10,296 nucleotides of DNA from an uncultured Archangium sp. (GTDB lineage Bacteria; Myxococcota; Myxococcia; Myxococcales; Myxococcaceae). This document shows positions 5,401 through 10,296 of the stretch, piece after piece (within the stretch, counting starts at the first letter, position 1; each line of letters opens with the position of its first letter). The stretch is taken from contig CAMLFP010000191.1 in the NCBI GenBank assembly GCA_946479335.1, forward strand, positions 1 through 10,296, read 5' to 3'. Both the position numbers and the translations under genes were made by a program. The notes under the pieces are model-generated. The model saw only the letters and a program-made list of their open reading frames with translations, did not search any database and had not been told where the DNA came from.

Positions 5401-7228
5401 GCCCGCCGTCGGGCAGGTCTGCGGCCGAGTCGACCGTGAAGATGTCGGCGAGGTCGCTGTCGCCGTTGAGGTCACGGTTCTCGACGAACTCGTTGAACTG
5501 GTTGAAGCGCCAGAGTCGACCGCGCCAGGTCTCACCGCTGCGCGGCAGCACGCGCGCGAGCACGGCGGGGGTCGAGGTACTGCCGGTCTGCACCGAGGCG
5601 ACGGAGGCCGACGCGAACGAGTTATTGCGGCTGATGATGTCGTCGAAGATGGAGCTCAACGCGGCGGTGATGGCGGCCGAGCTGGTCGCCGGGTAGTACA
5701 CGCCACCGCCCGCCTTCGCGGCGCTGTTGAGGAGCATGTTCGCGTTGCTGTTGGTGCCGAAGCCGATGGTGTACGTGGCGACGCGCTGCTTGCCCACGTA
5801 CTCGGGGCGAAGGTCCTTGAGCGGCGCGGACGACGCGTTCCAGGCCGGCATCTCCCAGAAGTACGACGCCACCTCGTCGAGCGAGTTCGAGCACACGCCC
5901 GTGCCGTTCGGGCAGTACGCCGAAGTGCCACCGTCGTAACGATTCCTGATGTCGGCGGGGAACGAGCTGTCACTGATGATTTCGTTGTTCGGCTCACCGT
6001 CGGTCAGCACCACCACGGCGTTGAAGGAGCAGCCGTTGCACACCGACTTGTTCGCGTTGCTGTCAGGCTGCGTGAGTGACGTCGCACCCGAGTTGGCCGT
6101 CGGGTAGTTCCCCGCGCCGAACAGCGTGGTGAAGGCGTCGGTGCTCACGCTCGGCGGCGCCCCGCGCAGGAAGTAGTTGGCCGCGTAGAGGCTCGTCGCC
6201 AGTGGGGTTGCCGAGGTGAACGGCATGTCGTTGTTGAGCTTGTTGAGCAGGTTGTGGCGCGCGGAGCTCACGGAGTTGTTGTTGCCCGCCGCCGCGGTGC
6301 ACGACTCATCAGGCGTCTGCCAGATGCACACCTTGCTGCCGTCCCAGCAGTTCTTGTTGGGCTGGCTGTCCCACGAGTCGAAGGTGATGATGCTCAAGCG
6401 AACGTCTTGCACGTCGTAGATGAGCTGCGAGAGCACCATCAGCGCCGAGACGCTCTTGGGCGAATAGAACTTGAGATACTTGCCGCTCGCGACGCGCGTG
6501 TTGCCGTCTTTGACGTAGTAGCCCTTGTTCGCGATGCACTGGGCGCAGTTCGACCGCTTGGTGAGGTCGGGGGAGGTCACCGCCGCGGTGTAGGAGGTAC
6601 AGCACTTGTTGATGGCCGGCTGGTACGTCTGGCCCCAGCCGCAGCTGTTGCCCCACCCCGGGTTCGATTGGAACGTGCAGACCGCGGGCGTGATGACGAT
6701 GTCAGGCACGATGCTGGTGTCGTTGCAGGCCGCGGTGACGTCGTTCCATTGGGTGCCGTTCGGCGGCGAGCTGAGGTTGACGGTGTCGTACGCTCCCCAA
6801 CCGCTGCCGTGCGTCGTCGCGAACGGCTCGTCGCCGTCGTCACCGTCGGCGCGGTAGATCCTGGTGTCGGTGAACCAGTCGGTGTTCAGCACCGGCTGCC
6901 CCGACGAGATGCCCTTGATCATGCCGCGGTAGTTGGCCGTCGGGTCGAAGCCGTTGCCCGCGAAGCCGGAGTGGCTGCAGCCCTCGGCGCTCGGCCAGTC
7001 TTGCGGCCAGGCGTTCATCGAGCACGAGGTGTCGAGCACGAAGGTCACGTTCGGGTAGCCGGCGCCCGCGGTGAAGAAGTTCTCGTCGCTCCCGCGCGTG
7101 GGGTTCACCAGCGAGTCGAGGAACGACGTGCGTTGAATGCAGCATGACGCCGAGTCGAGCGAGCTCGTCTGCGCCGCCGCGGCGGTCGCGACCAACATCA
7201 AAATGACCGTGAATCGAAGTGTCGTCAT
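2447..7228 (-). CDS. pilY1: PilY1-type type IV pilus tip protein (VWA domain plus PilC/PilY1 beta-propeller)
   Basis: The 1593-residue protein starts with a signal peptide (about 1-19, ending ATAAAA before Gln20). The VWA domain (about 60-530) has a full MIDAS: DTSCS at 66-70, Thr341 in SATPL, and Asp410 in VVVLTDGE. PilY1 hallmarks follow: LPRSGETWRGRLWRFN (561-575), LGDVFHSSPINVDPP (785-799), VGANDGMVHAFDNG (870-883), KEIWAFIPPDQLPRL (907-921), MVDGDIMVRDIWND (931-944), VVSEGRGGNHYVALEL (961-976) and VALSGGWSPG (1049-1058). The canonical PilY1 ending (GLGWVLDYNGIEQK at 1439-1452, then LWND and Cys1479) is kept. The known role is tip adhesin/mechanosensor and assembly primer with the minor pilins. 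It is longer than the roughly 1160 residues of Pseudomonas PilY1. The extra length includes Cys-rich insertions at about 71-250 and 1240-1436; there are 39 cysteines in all. Asp-rich, calcium-site-like loops lie at 586-597, 660-673, 770-783 and 944-955. Confidence 0.93.
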   Translation of the reverse strand: MTTLRFTVILMLVATAAAAQTSSLDSASCCIQRTSFLDSLVNPTRGSDENFFTAGAGYPNVTFVLDTSCSMNAWPQDWPSAEGCSHSGFAGNGFDPTANYRGMIKGISSGQPVLNTDWFTDTRIYRADGDDGDEPFATTHGSGWGAYDTVNLSSPPNGTQWNDVTAACNDTSIVPDIVITPAVCTFQSNPGWGNSCGWGQTYQPAINKCCTSYTAAVTSPDLTKRSNCAQCIANKGYYVKDGNTRVASGKYLKFYSPKSVSALMVLSQLIYDVQDVRLSIITFDSWDSQPNKNCWDGSKVCIWQTPDESCTAAAGNNNSVSSARHNLLNKLNNDMPFTSATPLATSLYAANYFLRGAPPSVSTDAFTTLFGAGNYPTANSGATSLTQPDSNANKSVCNGCSFNAVVVLTDGEPNNEIISDSSFPADIRNRYDGGTSAYCPNGTGVCSNSLDEVASYFWEMPAWNASSAPLKDLRPEYVGKQRVATYTIGFGTNSNANMLLNSAAKAGGGVYYPATSSAAITAALSSIFDDIISRNNSFASASVASVQTGSTSTPAVLARVLPRSGETWRGRLWRFNQFNEFVENRDLNGDSDLADIFTVDSAADLPDGGRGETATNIVIEDSNGEFIRQSTSAPAVPYWEANAALVDAGVLTRNVWTLLDVTGDGAFTSADGDAGMVQFKFNSDGSPAKDIATELKLASYMGLRQSGMCPSSTANGTLVDRIGETPQVVIQTLTKVSSSATAFSALSADDRDRVCVRLVMLWAQGYDLLDADKDSVRNELRPDILGDVFHSSPINVDPPVETFLCDLGLSTQCARTIYSTSLGGNVKATPQGPTTSGVKPIGFSSCAARTLAPYEAWQAQYSSRQRVILVGANDGMVHAFDNGTVQTTGTSCPGGVLLPKYNNGTGKEIWAFIPPDQLPRLASQIFSHQYMVDGDIMVRDIWNDDNDNGKKEAGEFHTLAVVSEGRGGNHYVALELQFDSSTGKLTAAPGFRWMFPQPCSEESSTFGKTLLSLSPKAPPIGPMWFKENTNSSVKLIKDSAADNVERWVVALSGGWSPGLERGRGIYIVDAWRGQVGGRRDNLWWKFEYDNTAPVSTPSHWARFSVPAPVALVDYGPDNLPAQDSFFDTAVWGDTGGQVWVARMQDPAVFDQSGTHLVTNWSAARSLEMDRDGIATATTSYDADGGVEATDDPADPKSFLNKQPFYYLPSVAMQPGSNRMRVFVGSGNRYALLEQKAGMCRFDNMAACSKYGCTEPKVEYHYKDKITEIKKMENHWKAGVFEHANLDENVTIKDYQALSQSNACDDATAKMATYHTGTCGSVPNEDINLSSYTCTQTTANVAYACTATSEKRDLGDLLSYDDVSTTGLGKNRFIGFWAYGGSLPDGGLRTFGGDAGTASNFDNNRLSDRTSANTVAGDLVDVSNVSCTVAGCDGGAAETGLGWVLDYNGIEQKTATGGAIIASCVLWNDLAPSGGDGGVCGAAVVPASRLYQADFLTGTPNCAAGFLSTDGGAYVRSIQRSVVAPPPEPASVVQVSKTGQIKYSAMIVEPGQNQATTADVSVGQDILQVVYELPITRAMHNCRHTQDGNCVVAP

Positions 7229-7234
7229 GATTCG

Positions 7235-7239
7235 CTCCT
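7235..7239 (-). promoter_or_regulatory. Shine-Dalgarno of pilY1 overlapping the pilX stop
   Basis: AGGAG lies 6 nt before the ATG at 7228 and supports that start. Its A and first G are the last two bases of the pilX stop codon TAG (7240-7238), so the ribosome ending pilX sits on the pilY1 initiation site. This suggests translational coupling. Confidence 0.75.
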
Positions 7240-7741
7240 ACAGCCCAAAACGGAACGTGAATTCCAATTCACTCTTGTTGTTGGTGTTCTTGTGATGACA
7301 GGTCACCGCTACCCGGTAGTACTGACCGCCGAGCGTCGTCGGGCCCAGCGTATTGGCCATTTCGCGCACCGCGTTTCGCGAGGTGCCCATCGCCGAAGCA
7401 TTGAGCTGCACCACGGTGAGCTGCGCGATCTGATCATCGAGGTGGCCGGTGAGCGCCCAGTCGCCGTCGGGCAGCACCACGCCGCTGTCTCGGGTGTCGA
7501 TGACGAGGCTCATCGGGTCGATGGCGGGCGCCGCGCCGCCGATGTTCTTGAGCCGGCTGAGCACCACGCGCCGCGCGACGGTGGCGCACGCCTGCACCTC
7601 GTCGGCGCGGCCCTTCGCGATGGCGGCCTGGTTGTTGGTGCCGGTGAACTCGATGGCCGAGACCACGAGCATCAGCAGCACCGCGAGCGCAATCATGACG
7701 ACCATGAGCGCATTGCCGCGGGTGTTTGGCTGTCCGTACAT
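7238..7741 (-). CDS. pilX: PilX-type minor pilin
   Basis: The 167-residue protein has a short basic leader and a prepilin-like junction (PNTRG followed by NALMVVMIALAVLLMLVV), with the likely cut after Gly9. The hydrophobic segment (about 10-29) and following helix (IEFTGTNNQAAIAKGRADEV, with Ala-rich VQACATVARR at 49-58) match the PilX N-terminal pattern. Position +5 after the cut is Val, not the Glu conserved in most pilins, and position +1 is Asn. Two cysteines (51, 148) remain. The rest is a small globular domain with a strand-rich C-terminus (YYRVAVTC, LEFTFRFGL). In type IVa systems PilX works with FimU, PilV and PilW to prime assembly and place PilY1 at the tip. The start is fixed by a strong GGGAGGG upstream and by position between pilW (6-bp gap) and pilY1 (9-bp gap). 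The call rests on N-terminus and synteny. Confidence 0.82.
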   Translation of the reverse strand: MYGQPNTRGNALMVVMIALAVLLMLVVSAIEFTGTNNQAAIAKGRADEVQACATVARRVVLSRLKNIGGAAPAIDPMSLVIDTRDSGVVLPDGDWALTGHLDDQIAQLTVVQLNASAMGTSRNAVREMANTLGPTTLGGQYYRVAVTCHHKNTNNKSELEFTFRFGL

Positions 7742-7747
7742 TGAAAT

Positions 7748-8917
7748 TCACCCTCCCTTGAAGTTCGCGTCGCCCGTCACGCCGTCAGAGCGCAGCGCGG
7801 GCAAGAAGCTGGTGCGTGACATCATGTTGATGACCGGCACCACGGTGTGGAAGGTCGAGCGCGAATACCCATCAGCACCGGCGTCGGGCCGGCCATCGAA
7901 CAGGGTCTCAGGGGTATAGGCCTGGCGACCCGTGGGGTCCTTGCGCGACGACCGCACCGACAGCGCGAGGTGCACCCCGCGGATGTTCGCCGGCACGTTC
8001 GTGAAGCGCAGCGCGTTGTTGTACGGCGTCGTGTAGTTCGGCTGCTGGGCGCCGAAGAGGCTGGCCGGCACCGCGACCGCCGTCACCGCGTCACCCGACA
8101 CCCCGTCACCCACGATGGAGTTCTTGCCGGTGCCGTCGACCGGCGCGCCGCCGTCGAGCGGCGCCGACATCGCGAACGCCACCTGGAAATTGTCGACGTC
8201 GGGAGCGATGGGCTCGTAGGTGCCTGCGTCGGTCGGGTCTCCCGCGCCGCTCAGCTCGCGGAAGCGCACCAGCCACGGGCGGTCGCGCGTCACGCCACCC
8301 ACCACCTCGGGGATGTTGACGACGCGGATGCGGCTCTCGTGCACCAGGAAGACCCGCGCGTTGTTGGTGATGCACGGGTCGGCGGTGCTGATGGCGTTGT
8401 ACGGCGCGCCCGCGGCGCTCGCCGAAGCCGTGGTGTCGGTGGCGGTGGTCGCCGCCGTCAAGCGCACGAACGCCGTGGGGAAGGTGCCGTCAGCGCGCGG
8501 CGTGGTGCAGGTCACCGCGAAGAGGGTCCCCACGGGGAAGACGAAGCCCATCTTCGAGGGCACCGAGAGGCTGCCGCTGGAATAGGTGCCGACCACGCCG
8601 TACGACGGGTCGCGGTAACGGAAGGCGAGCTCGTCACTGACCACCTCGCCGTTGGCGAAGCCCGGCGTGCCGCCCGACGACGAGACGTCGAAGGCGATGC
8701 GCGGGTCGATGCCGTAGCCGGCCAGCGCCACGGTGCGCTCGAGGTAGTCGATGGCGGTGCGGCCATTCTCGGTCAGCACCTTGGTCTCGGTGTCTGCCTG
8801 GTAGCTCTGCTGAATGCCAATCACCACGGCGGCGACGGCCACCATGACGATGCTGGTGACGACGAGGCCGACGAGGAGCTCGGCCAGCGTGAAGCCTCGC
8901 GAATTCGGAGCGCGCAT
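7748..8917 (-). CDS. pilW: PilW-type minor pilin
   Basis: The 389-residue protein begins MRAPNSRG followed by FTLAELLVGLVVTSIVMVAV, a classic type IV prepilin signal with the cut after Gly8, Phe at +1 and Glu at +5 (Glu13). This fixes the ATG at 8917; a longer frame from 9007 would bury the signal inside the protein and overlap pilV. The helix continues through IGIQQSYQADTETKVL, then ENGRTAIDYLERTVALAGYGIDP (50-72), which fits the PilW/GspJ-type pattern. The C-terminal FHTVVPVINMMSRT (356-369) is also PilW-like. PilW is a minor pilin of the priming/tip complex in the inner membrane and pilus tip. Cys at 137 and 182 could pair. Asp/Gly-rich stretches (TDAGTYEP, LDGGAPVDG, PDAGADG) resemble those in PilY1. 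The gene starts 2 bp after the pilV stop. Confidence 0.9.
   Translation of the reverse strand: MRAPNSRGFTLAELLVGLVVTSIVMVAVAAVVIGIQQSYQADTETKVLTENGRTAIDYLERTVALAGYGIDPRIAFDVSSSGGTPGFANGEVVSDELAFRYRDPSYGVVGTYSSGSLSVPSKMGFVFPVGTLFAVTCTTPRADGTFPTAFVRLTAATTATDTTASASAAGAPYNAISTADPCITNNARVFLVHESRIRVVNIPEVVGGVTRDRPWLVRFRELSGAGDPTDAGTYEPIAPDVDNFQVAFAMSAPLDGGAPVDGTGKNSIVGDGVSGDAVTAVAVPASLFGAQQPNYTTPYNNALRFTNVPANIRGVHLALSVRSSRKDPTGRQAYTPETLFDGRPDAGADGYSRSTFHTVVPVINMMSRTSFLPALRSDGVTGDANFKGG
7751..7757 (-). promoter_or_regulatory. Strong Shine-Dalgarno of pilX inside the end of pilW
   Basis: GGGAGGG lies 9 nt before the ATG at 7741 and is made from the last sense codons of pilW (Lys-Gly-Gly). It is the best ribosome-binding site in the pilus operon and supports the chosen pilX start. 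Confidence 0.65.
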
Positions 8918-8919
8918 GG

Positions 8920-9492
8920 TCAGTACTCGATGCCGGTGAGGTTGGCGGTGGAGTCGTAGAAGGCCGTGCTGCGCGTCACCGTGCGCACGAAGCCGGTGTC
9001 GTTCCACGCGACGACCACCATCACGTAGGTCACGTTGTTCGCGGTGTACGTGGCCACCATGCGCTGGAAGACCTTGTCGTCTTCGGTGGTGAAGGCCGGC
9101 GTGCGGCTCTGCAGCTGGTTGGTGGGCGCGACGCCCGGGCTGGTGCTGTCGGGGAAGAAGTACTTGAGGGTGACGCCCGTCGCCGCGATGGGGTCGTAGA
9201 TCGACTTGAAGGCCGCCTCATGACGGCTCGACATCTGGTTGGTGTTGGCCGGCGTCGCCGCGCCGGTGGGCACCGTCGAGAGGTTGAGCAGCGACACCGT
9301 GTTGGTGCGGCCGTACTGCTCCACCGCGCTGGTGAGCTCCGCCGCGATGGAGGCCGCGCGCGTGCGCTTGTTGGCCGACGCGTTCTGCGTCGAGGCGACA
9401 ATCAACCCCTGGAAGATGCCCACCATGCCGATGAGCAGAATCATCGTGGCGACCATGCCTTCGATGAGCGTGACGCCGCGTCGGTTCTTCAT
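8920..9492 (-). CDS. pilV: PilV-type minor pilin
   Basis: The 190-residue protein begins MKNRRG followed by VTLIEGMVATMILLIGMVGI, a prepilin signal with the cut after Gly6, Val instead of the usual Phe at +1, and Glu at +5 (Glu11). The pattern TLIEGM plus ILLIGMVGIFQGLIVASTQ is typical of PilV/GspI-type minor pilins. The long N-terminal helix continues through NASANKRTRAASIAAELTSAVEQY. The globular part has no cysteines and ends in strands (NVTYVMVVVAWND, FVRTVTRSTAFYD). In type IVa pili PilV joins FimU, PilW and PilX in the complex that starts fibre assembly. The ATG overlaps the fimU stop as ATGA. GGTGA at 9504-9500 lies 7 nt upstream as a plausible ribosome-binding site. Confidence 0.88.
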   Translation of the reverse strand: MKNRRGVTLIEGMVATMILLIGMVGIFQGLIVASTQNASANKRTRAASIAAELTSAVEQYGRTNTVSLLNLSTVPTGAATPANTNQMSSRHEAAFKSIYDPIAATGVTLKYFFPDSTSPGVAPTNQLQSRTPAFTTEDDKVFQRMVATYTANNVTYVMVVVAWNDTGFVRTVTRSTAFYDSTANLTGIEY

Positions 9493-10208
9493 GGCGATTT
9501 CACCGGGGTGATGAGCGCCGTCGAACGCACCACGGCGATGCGGCTCTCGTTGGTGGTGTTGTCGACCGCGCGCAGCGCCAGCCCGCCCACGGAGCCGTTG
9601 GCGACGCCGACGTCATTGAGCAGCACGGCCTGGCCGTCGGAGAAGAGGATGGCGCCCTTGTTGTTCGCGCAGAAGCTGCAGGCGGTGGTGGCCGCGGTGG
9701 AGAACGGCGCGGTCCACCCCGTGCCGGAGCCTCCGAACTGCACGTTCTTCTTCGGGTAGTCGGCAAGGTCGAGCACCTTCACCACGCGGTCGGTGGTCGC
9801 CGAGTAGACGCTGCCGGCCGTGGGGTCGAAGCCGCTCCACGAGCACTCCCCGCTCGAGCCACTGCAGTCGGGCGTCCCTCCGTCGCCGATGAAGTCGCCG
9901 TCGACGTCTTCGTACACCACCAACGCGCCCGGGCCGCCGGTGGTCGCGCCGCCGGTCGTCAGCTTGCTGTGCGTGGCATTCCACTTCAGCTTCATTGATG
10001 GGTAGACCATCACGTAGACGTCAGAACCGTTCTGGTCGGAGATGGTGCGCGCTGACTGGAGCAGCGACAGAATCTCGTTCGCGGCGTTCTGCTTCGCGTT
10101 GCGCGCGCCGACGCCCGAGAGCGTCGAGACGGAGAGCGCAGCCACGATCCCGATGATCGCCACCGCGATCATCGCCTCCAACAAGGTGAAGCCTCTCTGT
10201 GAACGCAT
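9489..10208 (-). CDS. fimU: FimU/GspH-type minor pilin
   Basis: The 239-residue protein begins MRSQRG followed by FTLLEAMIAVAIIGIVAAL, a textbook prepilin signal with the cut after Gly6, Phe at +1 and Glu at +5 (Glu11). The helix continues SGVGARNAKQNAANEILSLLQSARTISDQNGSDV, the usual GspH/FimU pattern. The C-terminal AVDNTTNESRIAVVRSTALI (214-233) also fits GspH. An inserted loop, YEDVDGDFIGDGGTPDC (99-115), looks like a calcium-binding Asp-rich turn. Four cysteines (115, 122, 177, 180) could form two disulfides, and SFCANN makes a CxxC with 177. FimU links the minor pilin tip to the major pilin fibre in Pseudomonas. This is the first gene of the operon. The gene is longer than many GspH-type pilins. 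No good Shine-Dalgarno is seen; the start is set by the leader peptide. Confidence 0.88.
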   Translation of the reverse strand: MRSQRGFTLLEAMIAVAIIGIVAALSVSTLSGVGARNAKQNAANEILSLLQSARTISDQNGSDVYVMVYPSMKLKWNATHSKLTTGGATTGGPGALVVYEDVDGDFIGDGGTPDCSGSSGECSWSGFDPTAGSVYSATTDRVVKVLDLADYPKKNVQFGGSGTGWTAPFSTAATTACSFCANNKGAILFSDGQAVLLNDVGVANGSVGGLALRAVDNTTNESRIAVVRSTALITPVKSP

Positions 10209-10266
10209 GGCGTGCGCCGGATCAGCAAGCGGCGTGCTGGCTGCAACCCGTTGACCTCACGCACCT

Positions 10267-10287
10267 TTCCCCCGTTCGGAGGGGGAA
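10267..10287. terminator. Hairpin upstream of fimU (terminator-like or leader structure)
   Basis: TTCCCCC (10267-10273) pairs perfectly with GGGGGAA (10281-10287) around a 7-nt loop. It lies 58 bp before the fimU start. It may end a gene lying to the right of the window, or form a leader structure for the pilus operon. Neither strand shows a T-run after the stem. The rest of 10209-10296 contains no recognisable gene or convincing promoter. Confidence 0.4.
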
Positions 10288-10296
10288 CCTCGCAAG

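Noticed and set aside
6090..6946. A shared 15-base string (AGTTGGCCGTCGGGT) near 6090 and near 6930
   Set aside because: It encodes the same short peptide Pro-Thr-Ala-Asn in two unrelated parts of PilY1 with the same favoured codons. The flanks do not match, so it is not a true repeat.
7238..7741. Haem or redox role for CxxC pairs in the pilus proteins (considered because some myxobacterial pilus clusters include a cytochrome c-like protein)
   Set aside because: No CxxCH motif occurs in PilX, PilY1 or the other pilins of this window.
8918..9007. Longer N-terminus for PilW starting at 9007
   Set aside because: It would place 30 residues before the prepilin leader and overlap the end of pilV. 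The prepilin signal fits only a start at 8917.
10224..10240. Sigma-54-like element upstream of fimU (CAGCACG, 4 bp, TTGCT on the minus strand)
   Set aside because: The -24 part has CAG where TGG is expected, losing a key G, and the implied start site would be only about 5 nt before the fimU ATG. Pilin genes can be sigma-54 dependent, but this site is too poor to call.
10251..10256. TTGACC on the plus strand as a -35 element
   Set aside because: No matching -10 follows at the right spacing, and no plus-strand gene starts in the remaining bases of the window.

Overview
The window is GC-rich and densely coded, with strong G/C preference at third codon positions. One block of nine genes runs on the minus strand (about 10208 down to 204) and faces one truncated plus-strand gene at the left edge. 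The pilus cluster layout, the long Cys-rich and Asp/Gly-rich PilY1, and small regulator-like proteins resembling RsbT and STAS families suggest a Myxococcota (myxobacterial) chromosome. That assignment is inferred from gene content and style; no marker gene is present.

Region 10296-7238 (minus strand). After an 88-bp leader with a strong hairpin come four small genes with N-terminal prepilin-like segments: a FimU/GspH-type, a PilV-type, a PilW-type and a PilX-type minor pilin. They are packed tightly: a 4-bp ATGA overlap, then gaps of 2 bp and 6 bp.

Region 7228-2447 (minus strand). A 1593-residue PilY1-type tip protein follows pilX after 9 bp. It has a signal peptide, a von Willebrand A domain with an intact MIDAS, and a PilC/PilY1 beta-propeller. 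Two large Cys-rich insertions and several Asp-rich, calcium-site-like loops stand out. Together fimU-pilV-pilW-pilX-pilY1 match the known priming and tip complex of type IVa pili: the minor pilins are expected to start pilus assembly and carry PilY1 at the tip. No pilE-like gene follows. A GC-rich hairpin 24 bp past the pilY1 stop may end the operon.

Region 2354-204 (minus strand). Four smaller genes follow: a degenerate RsbT/anti-sigma-type ATPase-fold protein, a membrane fatty acid hydroxylase/sterol desaturase family protein, a protein with a possible STAS-like (SpoIIAA-like) C-terminal half, and a small exported Cys-containing protein of unknown function. The last three are closely spaced and may be co-transcribed. 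The 71-bp gap before the hydroxylase gene carries a direct repeat and is the best candidate for an internal promoter or operator.

Region 2-199 (plus strand). The C-terminal part of a thioredoxin-fold protein ends 4 bp from the convergent minus-strand gene; both stop codons lie in one 10-bp palindrome.

I saw no RNA genes, CRISPR arrays, insertion sequences or attachment sites. The main points of interest are the architecture of this PilY1, a PilX without the usual Glu5, and an RsbT-like protein that lacks the usual N-box asparagine.
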